A stretch of DNA of 64,000 bases from JBHHUI01 sp965248775 (GCA_965248775.1 OZ252150.1:3162001-3226000); one strand, 5' to 3'; positions 41,720-51,855 are shown, counted from the stretch's first letter. The notes: generated from the letters alone by a model not told the origin. Program-made: numbers and translations.

Positions 41720-41891
41720 GGCGGGAGATTATACCGTGACCTTTGGCAACCTTAGTCACGGCCAACTAACTGGACATTATGTAATCTTGCGCATTATTGC
41801 TGTTGCGTTTAGGGGGAATACAGGTATTCTTGACGAAGTCAGGTAAGATCAGGTTGCCGCATTGAGATGGAGGCAAAATGAATTAAACATC

Positions 41892-44584
41892 ATGCTTGGC
41901 AAGTTGAAGCAGTTCTTCGCCCCCCCCAATTCGAAGACGAAGAAAAAACGCGTAGTGCGTATATTCTGACTATTCTGATTTGGTTCACCCTAGTGGTGAA
42001 TTCTATTTCAGCGTTGGCGATTTCGCTCGTATCTGCGCAGCCCTTGCCGGCAGAGCTGATTGTGCTCCTCGTCACCATCATCGAACTTTGTTTGCTGGTT
42101 ATTACAAAACGAGGCAAGGTTCAGCTTGCGAGCATAGTTTTTGTCGTCATGTCCTGGGTGGCATTTACCATAGCAAGTGTATTGTTTGGCGGGTTAGGTA
42201 GCCCCGCGGCTGCAGGATATTTATTTGTCTTACCCCTTGCCGGCCTATTGCTCGGGTCGCGCGGCGCAGTTGCAGCTCTGTTTGCATCGATTTTTGGTTG
42301 GGTGTCACTCTTTCTTCTGCAAACAGCAGGTTTGTTGCTCCCAGCAATCGAGACGCCAACATTACTGGGAGAACTGATTGCACTTTTGACCTCTCTCCTC
42401 CTTGTGGTCGTAGTGATGTTCTTGTTTGCTCGCAACTTGCTCGAAGCGCTGCAGCGTGCCCGCAAACGGGAGCTTGAGTTAACCACGGCATATGATTCTC
42501 TTGAGGATCGAGTTGCCCAGAGGACTGAAGATTTAGTAAAAGCCAATCGAGCATTACAAAGAAGCGAGGCGCGTTACAAAGATATATTCCAGTCATCACC
42601 AACGCCACTTCAGGAACAGGACTTCTCACAGGTTAAAGAGGCGCTGGATGAATTAGAAGCCCAGGGTATCACTGACATTGAGCAGTATTTGAAAAATAAT
42701 CCTGAGTTTGTAAAGCACTGTAGTGAGTTGATTGTCACACTGAATGCAAATCGCGCTGCGCTGGATCTCTACGGCGCAGAGAATCTCGATGATTATTTAG
42801 GTTCATTGGACAAATTCATATATCCGAATTCTTTGGACAACTTACGGGATCAATTAGTTGCTATCTCGTTAGGGGAACAATGGTTTGAGGGCGAATCACT
42901 GAACCGGACTCTGGGCGGGGAGAAAATATACATACTCGTCGCAATGACATTCCCAGCGGATTCTGACAGCTTTGACAGTGTCCTTGTGAGCGTAGTTGAT
43001 ATTACTACACGCAAAGAGGCTGAGCAGGAACGAGAGCAACTGCTTATCTCTGAACGTGCGCAACGGGAGCTTGCCGACACACTAGGGAGAATTAGTACCG
43101 CACTAAACTCGGTATTGGACCTGAATGAAGTGTTAGAACTTATCTGTGATGAAACCATTGAGCTGCTCGAAATGGATGCGGCTTATATCTGGCTGGTCGA
43201 AGGAGACGAGTTGGTCGGATTTGCCGCAAAGAGCGCTCAACGAAATGAAGTTCTCAATATGCGCGTGCCATTAGCGGATTCGCCTTTGCTGGGTGCGCGC
43301 GTTGTCCGTGAGCAAAGACCCATTGGCATTCGTGATCCGGAGAACTCAGATTTGGTTGATGCCAAGTTGATCAAATTGTTTGGCATTAAGGCGATGCTGG
43401 GAACGCCTCTTATAAAAGGAAAAAAATCGATTGGGTCGCTGGTCGCTACCAGTACCGTGGATGATCGCAAAATAGACGAATATACTCTGCGCCGAGCGAG
43501 GGCACTTGCCGATTCCGCAGCAGTCGCGATATCCAATGCACAACTGTATGAGGAATCACGACGACTTGTCGAAGAGATGACGGCTGTTAGTGGCGTGTTG
43601 CATGCTCTAAATGCTTCCAACTCGTTGGAAGATTCATTTACAGCTGTGGCCGCCAGCCTACAGAACATTACAAGCTGCGATCGTGTTGGATTGAATCTTG
43701 TTGACAAAGACGGACAGACTTTGAGAGTTGAAATATTGGATCGTCAACACGATGAGTTTGACGCGGGCACCGAAATCCTGCTTTCCGAATCCGCAGCTTC
43801 AGAGAACCTGCTCGCTGGAATTCCGCACCTCTCTCCCGCTCTCGAATCCGAACAAGATTATCCGATCGAGAAATCGCTTCTTGAATTGGGCTATCGCTCA
43901 CGTATCGTTTTACCGCTTATCATTGGGACAGAAGTGATTGGTGGTCTCAGTCTGAGTTGGCGCGAGGCCGAAGCATACGACGAAAAATTGCTCACTTTGC
44001 TCGAACAAGTAGCGAGTGCGGTCGCTCTGGCTGTTGAGAAAGATCGTTTATTTAAGTCAGTGCAAAATCTGGCTATTACCGATGAAGTTACCGGTCTGTT
44101 CAACCGCCGGCGACTTTTAGAGCAAGCACGACTCGAGCTTGAACGTGCTTATCGTTTTGAGCGACCGGTTTCATTCGTTATGCTCGATATTGATTATTTC
44201 AAACGTGTCAACGATACCTATGGTCATCCCGTTGGGGATGAAGTATTACGGGCCTTGGCTAACCTGATTCGCGAAAGTGTGCGTGAGATAGATATTGTTT
44301 GTCGTTATGGCGGAGACGAGTTTGCCGTGCTGATGCCGGAAACGGCACTCGAAGAGGCGCGCGCCGTTGCAGAGCGATTGCGTTTGGATGCCGAACGAAT
44401 GCAAGTGGCAACCGAGGTTGTTGAGATCGCTGTGACCATCAGCCTGGGTGTTGCTACAACTTTAGGTCAGGTTATTGAATTGGATACTCTCATTACGGAT
44501 GCGGATAATGCCTTGTATGCGGCAAAAGATGCGGGCCGAAATTGTGTGCGCCTTGCACAGGTTGTCGCAGATCCTGAATCTTAA
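41892..44584 (+). CDS. Diguanylate cyclase with MASE-like TM, PAS-like, two GAF and GGDEF
   Basis: The protein has about seven N-terminal membrane helices, a coiled-coil/PAS-like segment, two GAF domains (residues about 360-510 and 540-680 counted from the internal GTG) and a C-terminal GGDEF domain. The active-site motif is intact (RYGGDEFAVLMPE near residue 771), so it should make cyclic-di-GMP. The frame from GTG 41993 gives 863 residues. But the likely true start is ATG 41892 (LGKLKQFFAPP), whose frame joins the rest (QFEDEEKTRSAYILTILIWF) only after one base change in the C8 tract at about 41920-41927. So the gene as read is either frameshifted by a polynucleotide error or is switched on and off there. 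A GGAGG site lies at 41869-41873, before an ATG that stops after two codons. Confidence 0.8.
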
Positions 44585-44622
44585 TCCGAAAGAATTGGGA
44601 GACAAATTGGATATGATTTTCC

Positions 44623-44651
44623 TTGACATTTCAACCTCCGAAACCTAGAAT
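44623..44651 (+). promoter_or_regulatory. Consensus promoter of the glycine cleavage operon
   Basis: TTGACA at 44623-44628 and TAGAAT at 44646-44651, spaced by 17 bases. Transcription should start near 44658, just before the riboswitch. Confidence 0.85.
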
Positions 44652-44670
44652 CAATTTTACAAATTAACAG

Positions 44671-44853
44671 TTGTAGGGGAGAGACCCGCGGAAGGCGAGC
44701 GGGCACCGAAGGGGCAAATCACGTTCTTGCTATGGACGCGGTGAAACTCTCAGGTAAAAGGACCCTGCAGTTGCAAACCTCTGGAAAGTCTTCCGACACC
44801 GACGGTGCAAGCTCGCAATAATCGAGCGAATCTCTCAGGTTTATGACAGAGGA
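44671..44853 (+). ncRNA. Tandem glycine riboswitch (two aptamers)
   Basis: Two consecutive glycine aptamers. Each has the conserved core: GGGGAGAGACC..., ACCGAAGGGGCAA and CTCTCAGG in the first (44675-44765), and ACCTCTGGAAAG, CACCGACGGTGCAA and CTCTCAGGTTTATGACAGAGG in the second (44775-44853). Each contains the GA-rich loops that bind one glycine. They stand directly upstream of gcvH, gcvPA and gcvPB, with the terminator right behind, so glycine should allow transcription of its own breakdown genes. The closing helix of the second aptamer (CCTCT/AGAGG) overlaps the 5' arm of the terminator, as expected for a switch. Confidence 0.93.
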
Positions 44854-44885
44854 GGCGCTGCCTTTATGGCGTACGCCTCCTTTTT
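44851..44885 (+). terminator. Riboswitch-controlled intrinsic terminator
   Basis: Arms GGAGGCG (44851-44857) and CGCCTCC (44874-44880), followed by TTTTT. The first two bases of the left arm are shared with the closing stem of the second glycine aptamer, so when glycine is bound the terminator cannot form fully. Confidence 0.85.
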
Positions 44886-44923
44886 CGATCCTTGTTTATT
44901 GAATTTCCCATAGGAGTCTTCTA

Positions 44924-45319
44924 ATGAGTTGGAATACCCCGGACGATCTCAAATATGCCGAGAGCGACGAATGGATGCGTGTTGAAGGAGACACAGTCAC
45001 AATCGGAATCACAGATTATGCTCAGGACCAACTCTCGGATGTGGTCTATGTCGAATTACCGAGCGAGGGCGATGGTTTAACCAAGGGTGATTCATTTGGC
45101 ACTATTGAATCAGTCAAAGCAGCCTCTGATCTGACCGCCCCCGTGAGTGGTGAAGTCAGTGCCGTCAATTCGGGTCTGGAAGATTTGCCCGAGGCAGTGA
45201 ACACCGATCCTTTTGGCGATGCCTGGATGATCAAAGTCAAGATCACGGATGCCTCCGAGTTGGACGGCTTCATGGACGCCGCTGCATACGCGAAGTTTTG
45301 CGAAGAACGCAATAATTAA
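44924..45319 (+). CDS. gcvH: Glycine cleavage system H protein
   Basis: A 131-residue lipoyl carrier protein, the normal length. The lipoylated lysine is in GTIESVKAASDL near residue 66, and the surrounding strands (VTIGITDYAQDQLSDVVYVELP and SGEVSAVN) match the H-protein hammerhead fold. It shuttles the aminomethyl group from the P proteins (GcvPA/GcvPB) to the T protein. AGGAG is eight bases before the ATG. It is the first structural gene behind the glycine riboswitch, so it is expressed with the P genes. The T protein (gcvT) and lpd are not in the window. Confidence 0.96.
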   Translation: MSWNTPDDLKYAESDEWMRVEGDTVTIGITDYAQDQLSDVVYVELPSEGDGLTKGDSFGTIESVKAASDLTAPVSGEVSAVNSGLEDLPEAVNTDPFGDAWMIKVKITDASELDGFMDAAAYAKFCEERNN

Positions 45320-45405
45320 ATTCACGGCACGCATCGCTTTGCTTGCGTCGGACACGGAACTGACGCTAATTCGTGATGCGTGGCACTCTGAATGCGGAGC
45401 GAAAC

Positions 45406-46764
45406 ATGCCTACTGTTACTCCCTATATTCCCCATACCCACAGCGACCGCGAAGCTATGCTGGCAGAAGTCGGTGCGGAGCGCGTCGAAGATTTATTTCA
45501 GACGATACCTGAAAAATATCGTTTCCCCACATTGGACCTGCCCGGCCCCATGGCAGAACTCGATGTCATGCGGGAGTTATCGGACCTGGCCGAGTCGAAT
45601 GCCGAGGCTTCCCACACTCCGATCTTTCTGGGTGCGGGTGCCTATCATCACTTCATTCCATCCATCGTCAATCATATGATCCTGCGAGGTGAGTTCCTGA
45701 CGGCTTACACACCTTACCAGCCCGAAGTATCGCAGGGTACCTTGCAGGTGGTTTACGAGTACCAGAGTATGATTTGTGCTCTCACCGGCATGGATGCCTC
45801 GAACGCCAGTCATTACGATGGCGCCACATCGATGGCAGAAGCTATCATCCTGGCGTTAAACCACCATCGCGGAAAGCGCAACAAGGTGATCGTGTCTCCG
45901 ACTGTTCACCCGCAATATCGTGCGGTGATGAACACTTATACCCAGGGGATGAGCTTAAACATTGTTGGGGAAGACGACCCGCAAGCTGATCTCGACGATC
46001 TCATCGAACAGTTAGATGCAGACACGGCGCTGCTGATCGTGCAACATCCGAATTTCCTCGGCGAATTGGAAGATTTGGAAGGGCTTGCCAATGCTGTGCA
46101 CGATGTGGGCGCACTTCTCTGCATTGTCACGAATCCAACCGCACTCGGGATGCTTAAACCGCCCGGTGCTTACAGTGCCGATATCGTCGTGGGCGAGGGC
46201 CAGCCGCTGGGGGTGCCGCTTTCTTATGGTGGCCCTTACCTGGGTTTCTTCGCTACGCGTGAGAAATATGTGCGAAAAATGTCTGGCCGCCTGGTGGGTG
46301 AAACAGAAGATAAAGATGGCAATACCGGCTATGTGCTCACACTCACGCCGCGCGAACAACATATCCGGCGTGGGAAAGCGACATCTAATATTTGCACAAA
46401 CCAGGGTCTGATGGCGACGGCTGCCGCGGTGTATCTGTCGGTGATGGGCAAACATGGTATCGCGCAGGTGGCAGAACTTTGCTACCACAAAGCGCACTAC
46501 GTAGCCAATCAGATCGCCGGCTTGTCCGATTACTCAGTGCGCCGCAATAAATCATTCTTCCACGAATTTGTTGTGGCCTGCCCGCGCCCGGTAGCGGAGA
46601 TCAATGCCGAGTTATTCAATGACTTCGGCATGATCGGCGGTTACGATCTCGGGCAAGATTACGAGCATTTGCAGAACCATATGCTCGTCGCAGTGACAGA
46701 GATGCTCACGCGCGATGACATTGATGATTTTGTCCAGGCATTGGATGAGATTGCAAACCCATGA
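45406..46764 (+). CDS. gcvPA: Glycine dehydrogenase (decarboxylating) subunit 1
   Basis: A 452-residue subunit of the split P protein, which decarboxylates glycine with pyridoxal phosphate and passes the aminomethyl group to the H protein. The N-terminal TVTPYIPHTHSDREAML and the GAGAYHHFIPSIVNHM segment are characteristic, as are SHYDGATSMAEA and NPTALGMLKPPG. The PLP lysine is in subunit 2, not here. I start it at ATG 45406, where GGAG lies six bases upstream; the further upstream ATG at 45373 has no such site. It lies about 90 bp after gcvH and 48 bp before gcvPB, in one operon. Confidence 0.95.
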   Translation: MPTVTPYIPHTHSDREAMLAEVGAERVEDLFQTIPEKYRFPTLDLPGPMAELDVMRELSDLAESNAEASHTPIFLGAGAYHHFIPSIVNHMILRGEFLTAYTPYQPEVSQGTLQVVYEYQSMICALTGMDASNASHYDGATSMAEAIILALNHHRGKRNKVIVSPTVHPQYRAVMNTYTQGMSLNIVGEDDPQADLDDLIEQLDADTALLIVQHPNFLGELEDLEGLANAVHDVGALLCIVTNPTALGMLKPPGAYSADIVVGEGQPLGVPLSYGGPYLGFFATREKYVRKMSGRLVGETEDKDGNTGYVLTLTPREQHIRRGKATSNICTNQGLMATAAAVYLSVMGKHGIAQVAELCYHKAHYVANQIAGLSDYSVRRNKSFFHEFVVACPRPVAEINAELFNDFGMIGGYDLGQDYEHLQNHMLVAVTEMLTRDDIDDFVQALDEIANP

Positions 46765-46812
46765 AGCGCAGCGTGCGAATCAATATTGCTTTACGAGTCT
46801 TGAGGAATTAAT

Positions 46813-48291
46813 ATGAACGAACCTCTAATATACGATCTAGGCAGCGAAGGCCGTACAGGCGTCATTATGCCCGAGCCGGATGTGCCTCTGGCGGAATTTC
46901 CGATAGATATGATGCGGGAAGATTTGGACCTGCCCGAGGTAACACAACTCGACGCGATCCGGCATTTCCAGAAATTGTCACAGATGAATCACGCGATTGA
47001 CACAGGTTTCTATCCGCTCGGCTCGTGCACGATGAAATACAACCCGCGCATTAATGAAGACACCGCGCGGCTGCCAGGTTTTGCCTACTCCCATCCGTTG
47101 CAAGACCCGGCCACCATCCAGGGCAACCTTGCGCTCATGTATCAGTTGCAGGAATGGCTGGCGGAAATCGGCGGCTTTTCGGCAGTCACGCTACAACCAG
47201 CTGCAGGCGCGCATGGCGAATTTACTGGCATTCTTATGATGCGTGCTTATCACCTGGACCGCGGTGATACCAAGCGCAAGAAAATCCTGATCCCGGACTC
47301 GGCGCATGGCACAAACCCGGCCAGCACAACAATGAGTGGATTGGAAGTTGTCGAACTCCCCTCGGATGAGCGCGGAAACCTAGACCTGGAAGCTTTACGA
47401 GCCATTGTCGGGGAGGATGTAGTCGGGCTGATGATCACCAATCCGAATACGCTCGGCCTGTTCGAAGAACATATCGAAGAAGTTGTGCAGCTTGTGCATG
47501 AGTGCGGCGGTTTGGTATACGGCGACGGTGCCAATATGAACGCGCTCACCGGTGTGCTCAGGCCTGGCGACCTCGGATTCGACGTGATGCACTACAACCT
47601 GCACAAAACCTTTTCCACACCCCACGGCGGTGGCGGGCCGGGCTCCGGTCCGGTGGGCGTCTCCGAGCGCATGGTTGATTTCCTGCCTGCTCCGTTGGTG
47701 GTAATGCTAGAAGATGAAGACGAGGAAGAAGATCAGCCACCGCTCTACGGCTTTGCTGAACCTGCCAAGAGTATCGGTCCCATGAAAGCCTTCCACGGAC
47801 AGTTTGGCATGCATGTGCGCGCCTACACATACATCCGCGTGCATGGGGCGGAGGGATTGCGGGCAAACGCCGAACATTCCGTTCTGAATGCGAACTATTT
47901 ACTCTCTAAACTTCGCAGTACTTATACTGTGCCTTTCGACCGCACTTGTATGCACGAGTTCGTTCTGGAAGGCCGCTGGAAGGATGCGCCGGATGTGCAC
48001 GCACTCGATATCAGTAAACGACTGATGGATTTTGGATTTCATCCGCCCACCAACTACTTCCCGCTGATCGTGCGAGAAGCACTCATGATCGAGCCGGTCG
48101 AGACCGAGAGTAAGCAAACACTTGATGCGTTTGCCGAAACAATGGTTACCATTGCGAAGGAAGCTCACGAAAACCCGCAAGTGCTGCAGGAAGCCCCGCA
48201 CATAACGCCTGTCGCGCGCCTGGACGAAGTGCGCGCCGCGCGCCAACTCGTGCTCTGCTGCCGCCCCATCCCCGCCTGGGCTGAAGATTAA
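46813..48291 (+). CDS. gcvPB: Glycine dehydrogenase (decarboxylating) subunit 2
   Basis: A 492-residue PLP-dependent subunit. The Schiff-base lysine lies in NLHKTFSTPHGGGGPGSGPVG near residues 262-270. Further conserved segments are GFYPLGSCTMKYNPRIN near 58-74, PDSAHGTNPAST and GFHPPTNYFPLIVREALMIEP. Together with GcvPA it forms the heterotetrameric P protein found in many bacteria. GAGG lies eight bases before the ATG. It is the last gene of the riboswitch operon. The tail (LVLCCRPIPAWAED) is slightly longer than usual but in frame. Confidence 0.96.
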   Translation: MNEPLIYDLGSEGRTGVIMPEPDVPLAEFPIDMMREDLDLPEVTQLDAIRHFQKLSQMNHAIDTGFYPLGSCTMKYNPRINEDTARLPGFAYSHPLQDPATIQGNLALMYQLQEWLAEIGGFSAVTLQPAAGAHGEFTGILMMRAYHLDRGDTKRKKILIPDSAHGTNPASTTMSGLEVVELPSDERGNLDLEALRAIVGEDVVGLMITNPNTLGLFEEHIEEVVQLVHECGGLVYGDGANMNALTGVLRPGDLGFDVMHYNLHKTFSTPHGGGGPGSGPVGVSERMVDFLPAPLVVMLEDEDEEEDQPPLYGFAEPAKSIGPMKAFHGQFGMHVRAYTYIRVHGAEGLRANAEHSVLNANYLLSKLRSTYTVPFDRTCMHEFVLEGRWKDAPDVHALDISKRLMDFGFHPPTNYFPLIVREALMIEPVETESKQTLDAFAETMVTIAKEAHENPQVLQEAPHITPVARLDEVRAARQLVLCCRPIPAWAED

Positions 48292-48484
48292 TATCCCCGG
48301 CCCGTTCTTCCTGAATTTAGTGAATAAGTTGGGGCGCTGTAATCATCACATCTGAACTTTCTTTCTCGACATTGGTACTAAATTTAGTAAGTTGCCTGCG
48401 GGTGGTATGACCGAGCGGTGATAAACTCAGAGGATTAGTCATCACTCCAGCAGTGGCGGTCGGTCTCGTTTTATACTGACGCTT

Positions 48485-49804
48485 ATGTACAAAAAATCAT
48501 TCCGTTTCTTTATCACTATCTTGGGCTTTGGTCTGCTTACCGGCGCGTGTCAAGCGCGACAGACCGAAGACGGCTCTTTCAACGTGCCCCAAAGCCCATT
48601 GTTGGCAGCGCTTGAAAGCAAAGTGGGTTTAATTGCTTACACTGGTTCGGATGGCAATATTTACACTATGAACCAGGCGGGTAGTGACGTGGTTGGCATT
48701 ACGGTAGATGCCGCGCCGGGCGAGGAAGTGTTTCGTGTTTACAGCCTCGTACGCTGGTCGCCGGATAGCCAGAAATTGGCATTTGTTGGCTTTACCGGAG
48801 AGGGAGCGTCCCTTACGAATACTCGTGTCTTTACGGCCGATCGCAATGGCACCAACCAGGAGGAATTGTTTACAAGTCCGAACGCGCTCCCTGTCAATCT
48901 TGGCTGGGCGCCTGATGGCGCGTCTCTTGCGCTCATGACTACCAATACGGATGGGAATACTCTGGTACTCCGTCAGATACCCATCGACGGCGGCGAAGCG
49001 CAAGTGCTCGATACCGGCCCAACATTGTATTGGGATTGGGGTCCGGCCGGTGATCGACTACTGATTCATGCAGGTACGGCAGCTTCGGTGCGTCCTGATT
49101 CGCGACTGGCCTTCCTGCATCTGGGCGAACGGATCGTTGAGGAAGGTTTGCAGCAGGCACCCTCCTTCTTTCAGACACCGGCGTTCTCCCCCACAGGGAG
49201 CCAGATGCTCGTGTTTACCGAGACGGACTCGGGCGAAGGTCAGCTTGTCATTGCAGATATGAATGGCGAGACAGAGCAAGTCCTGGAAACATTTACTGGC
49301 TCAGCAGGCTTCGACTGGTCACCTGATGGACGCTATGTTGCCTATGCGATGAGTGAAATTCCAAACTTTATTTCATTCGGACCACTCACAATTTTCGATA
49401 CACAAGAACCGACTGCCGCACGCATAGTATCCGCAGAGGACTCAGTTTTAGCATTCTTCTGGTCACCAGATGCGAGCCGCCTACTGTATTTCTTGCCTGC
49501 CTTTGGAGAAGATGAGGAGGGCAATCAATCATTGGTCGGCTTAAATGCCAATATCTTAGAACGCGAGACTGGCGAATCCAGAGAGCTATTTTCCTTTACA
49601 CCCACACAAGATTTTTTCAACTTACTCACCAATTATGATCAATACCAGCGGGTGATGACGGTCTGGTCGCCCGATAGTGCGAATGTTGTTTTACCGGTCC
49701 AAATTAATAGCGGGCCAATCCTTGTTGTGGCTCAGGTGGAAGCGGATTTTGCGCCGCGTGGGTTAGAACGCGGAATCCTCGCCACATGGTCGTGGGGCGA
49801 ATGA
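48485..49804 (+). CDS. Lipoprotein with TolB-like beta-propeller (copy 1)
   Basis: A 439-residue lipoprotein: signal peptide with lipobox-like GACQ, then six to seven blades of the PD40/WD40-like type (VRWSPDSQKLAFVGFTGEG, LGWAPDGASLALMTT, FDWSPDGRYVAYAMS, FFWSPDASRLLYFLP, TVWSPDSANVVLPV). TolB-like propellers usually mediate protein binding outside the membrane. No catalytic motif. It lies back to back with its paralogue, separated by a few bases. A weak TATACT box at 48472-48477 is seven bases upstream of the ATG, and no Shine-Dalgarno site is seen. Confidence 0.75.
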   Translation: MYKKSFRFFITILGFGLLTGACQARQTEDGSFNVPQSPLLAALESKVGLIAYTGSDGNIYTMNQAGSDVVGITVDAAPGEEVFRVYSLVRWSPDSQKLAFVGFTGEGASLTNTRVFTADRNGTNQEELFTSPNALPVNLGWAPDGASLALMTTNTDGNTLVLRQIPIDGGEAQVLDTGPTLYWDWGPAGDRLLIHAGTAASVRPDSRLAFLHLGERIVEEGLQQAPSFFQTPAFSPTGSQMLVFTETDSGEGQLVIADMNGETEQVLETFTGSAGFDWSPDGRYVAYAMSEIPNFISFGPLTIFDTQEPTAARIVSAEDSVLAFFWSPDASRLLYFLPAFGEDEEGNQSLVGLNANILERETGESRELFSFTPTQDFFNLLTNYDQYQRVMTVWSPDSANVVLPVQINSGPILVVAQVEADFAPRGLERGILATWSWGE

Positions 49805-49818
49805 AAAGGAGTAATCAT

Positions 49819-51129
49819 ATGAACATCTCAAAGCGAATTGCAGTATTCTTCGGTCTGCTTGTTGGCGCACTGCTCCTGGCCGCTTGTGATGGTGTAACTT
49901 TGCCGCAAAGTCCTCTCCTGGCACAATTTGAACGCAAGTCTGGATTGATTGTATTTGTTGGTCTGGATGGAAATATTTACACCATGAACCAGGGCGGTGA
50001 AGATATCGTACCCATCACCGAAGACGCAACCGAGGCCGGCACTAATGGCGAAGCAAATGCCTATTACTACCCGGTGTGGGCACGAGATGGTAAGAAGCTG
50101 GCCTACGTCGGCTTTCATCAGGCGGAGGGGACATTCGAAACTGCCCTCTATACGGTTGATAATGATGGTTCGAATATTGCCCAGGTCCACTCAAGCGGGG
50201 AAAGCGCTCCCTTCTACGTTTATTGGGCGCCGAACGGCGAGCAGATCAGCTTCTTGAGTTCAGGTGGATCCGGCGGTGGAATGCAAATGCAGCTTGTATC
50301 TGTGGACGGCAACAGCGAGGCAGTGGTGGTTGACCGCGCACAGCCTTTTTATTGGGCCTGGCTGCCCGATGGGAAATCGCTGCTTGGACATACAGGCGGT
50401 GCCTCCGAAGTTAATCCAAATGGAGCAAGTATGTGGCGCTACGATGTCGATTCGGGGCAAACACAATCGCTACGCCTTGCACCTTCATTTTTCCAGGCCC
50501 CTTCAATCTCCGCCGACGGAGAGAAGCTCGCGGCCGCGGTCGTCGGGAGGTCCGGCGATCCAGTGCTAATGGTATCGGACCTAGATGGCTTGTCCCAGAC
50601 GGAGCTCACAGAGATTGATGAACGGGTAGCGTTCGATTGGTCGCCCCAAGGCGATAGATTAGCTTATATCTCTGGGCGCTCAGCTAGCCTGGGTGATGTA
50701 GGTCAGTTGAAGGTTTTTGATCTTCGCAACCTTGAAGCCCCTATAGAGATTGAGACGGAGACCGAAGAAGCGATTGCGTTTTTCTGGTCGCCGGACGGCG
50801 ATCGCATCGCCTACTTTGCACCGGGCATTATTGAAAACGACAGTGGCGACAATGTATTGATTTTCCAGATCTATGTGCTCAATGCGCGCAACGGCGAATC
50901 CGAGTTAATCGGTACAATTCAGCCACCTGAAGCGTTTCTCAGCCAAATCATCCCGTTCTACGATCAATATCAGCGTTCGGCTACCATCTGGTCGCCGGAC
51001 GGGCGCAATCTGGTTATCAATGCGCAAACAGGCAACAATCGCCCCGGCATCTTCATTCTACCTGCAGACGGCAGCCTCGAACCTCGCTTTGTGGAACACG
51101 GCACAATGGCTTTCTGGTCCTGGAAGTAA
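49819..51129 (+). CDS. Lipoprotein with TolB-like beta-propeller (copy 2)
   Basis: A 436-residue paralogue of the preceding gene, starting at ATG 49819 with AAGGAG seven bases before; the ATG at 49801 overlaps the previous stop but is less likely. Signal peptide and lipobox LLAAC are clear. The opening DGVTLPQSPLLAQFERKSGLIVF matches LPQSPLLA..ESKVGLIAY of copy 1, and the blade motif FDWSPQGDRLAYISG, FFWSPDGDRIAYFAP, ATIWSPDGRNLVINAQ recurs. The two paralogues share a common ending before an efficient terminator. Tandem duplication is the simplest origin. Confidence 0.75.
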   Translation: MNISKRIAVFFGLLVGALLLAACDGVTLPQSPLLAQFERKSGLIVFVGLDGNIYTMNQGGEDIVPITEDATEAGTNGEANAYYYPVWARDGKKLAYVGFHQAEGTFETALYTVDNDGSNIAQVHSSGESAPFYVYWAPNGEQISFLSSGGSGGGMQMQLVSVDGNSEAVVVDRAQPFYWAWLPDGKSLLGHTGGASEVNPNGASMWRYDVDSGQTQSLRLAPSFFQAPSISADGEKLAAAVVGRSGDPVLMVSDLDGLSQTELTEIDERVAFDWSPQGDRLAYISGRSASLGDVGQLKVFDLRNLEAPIEIETETEEAIAFFWSPDGDRIAYFAPGIIENDSGDNVLIFQIYVLNARNGESELIGTIQPPEAFLSQIIPFYDQYQRSATIWSPDGRNLVINAQTGNNRPGIFILPADGSLEPRFVEHGTMAFWSWK

Positions 51130-51154
51130 TTTCTTCTTCCTGTAAGCTAAACTT

Positions 51155-51200
51155 AAACAAAACGAGCGGACTGCGTAAGTCCGCTCGTTTTGTTTTTAGG
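51155..51200. terminator. Bidirectional intrinsic terminator
   Basis: An 18-bp perfect stem (51155-51172 with 51178-51195; AAACAAAACGAGCGGACT) with the five-base loop GCGTA and T-runs on both strands. It lies between the second propeller gene (+) and dcd (-), and should end both. Confidence 0.88.
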
Positions 51201-51246
51201 GCGACAATTCGCCCAAAAACTGTTTACCCGCAAGTAGGCAGATTGG

Positions 51247-51801
51247 TCATACCTTGGGCAAAACAATCGATTGCTGGCTCTGGTATTTGCCCTTCTTGTC
51301 CCCATAAGACACTTCGCATTCCTCGTCTGCTTCGAAGAATAACACTTGTGCAATACCCTCGTTGGCGTAGATGCGCGCTGGCAACGGGGTTGTGTTCGAA
51401 ATTTCAAGGGTGACGAAGCCCTCCCATTCCGGCTCGAAAGGTGTCACGTTCACAATGATGCCACAGCGCGCATAGGTGCTCTTACCTACACAGACAGTCA
51501 GCACGCTGCGTGGAATACGAAAGTATTCCACTGTGCGCGCCAGCGCAAATGAATTGGGCGGGATGACGCAGATATCGCCTTGGAAGTCCACCATCGAGTC
51601 TCGGCTGAAATTCTTGGGGTCCACAACTGCCGAATATACATTGGTGAAAATCTTGAACTCGTCCGCTACTCGGATATCGTAACCATAGGAGGATACGCCG
51701 TAGGAGATCACGCCCTCGCGTGCCTGTCCGGGTTCAAAGGGTTCAATCATGCGATTTTCCTGCGACATCTTGCGAATCCAGTGATCTGGTTTGAGGCCCA
51801 T
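51247..51801 (-). CDS. dcd: dCTP deaminase
   Basis: A 184-residue enzyme that converts dCTP to dUTP, the normal length for the monofunctional form. The N-terminal EPFEPGQAREGVISYGVSSYGYDIR and the central VGKSTYARCGIIVNVTPFEPEWEG (the catalytic Glu lies in this type of segment) identify the family, followed by LEISNTTPLPARIYANEG and the C-terminal GKYQSQQSIVLPK. The ATG at 51801 is preceded by AGGA. It stands between argS, upstream on the same strand, and the shared terminator. A hairpin repeat (CCCAGT-N9-ACTGGG) lies in the gap to argS. Confidence 0.95.
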   Translation of the reverse strand: MGLKPDHWIRKMSQENRMIEPFEPGQAREGVISYGVSSYGYDIRVADEFKIFTNVYSAVVDPKNFSRDSMVDFQGDICVIPPNSFALARTVEYFRIPRSVLTVCVGKSTYARCGIIVNVTPFEPEWEGFVTLEISNTTPLPARIYANEGIAQVLFFEADEECEVSYGDKKGKYQSQQSIVLPKV

Positions 51802-51855
51802 TCCTGTATTTACTCCTTATGTGATTAATGCTACAGCGCGACCCAGTCCCGGAAG

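Noticed and set aside
48292..48484. Possible tRNA or structured RNA in the gap after gcvPB
   Set aside because: A GACCGAGCGG stretch suggested a D arm, but no acceptor or anticodon stem could be formed.
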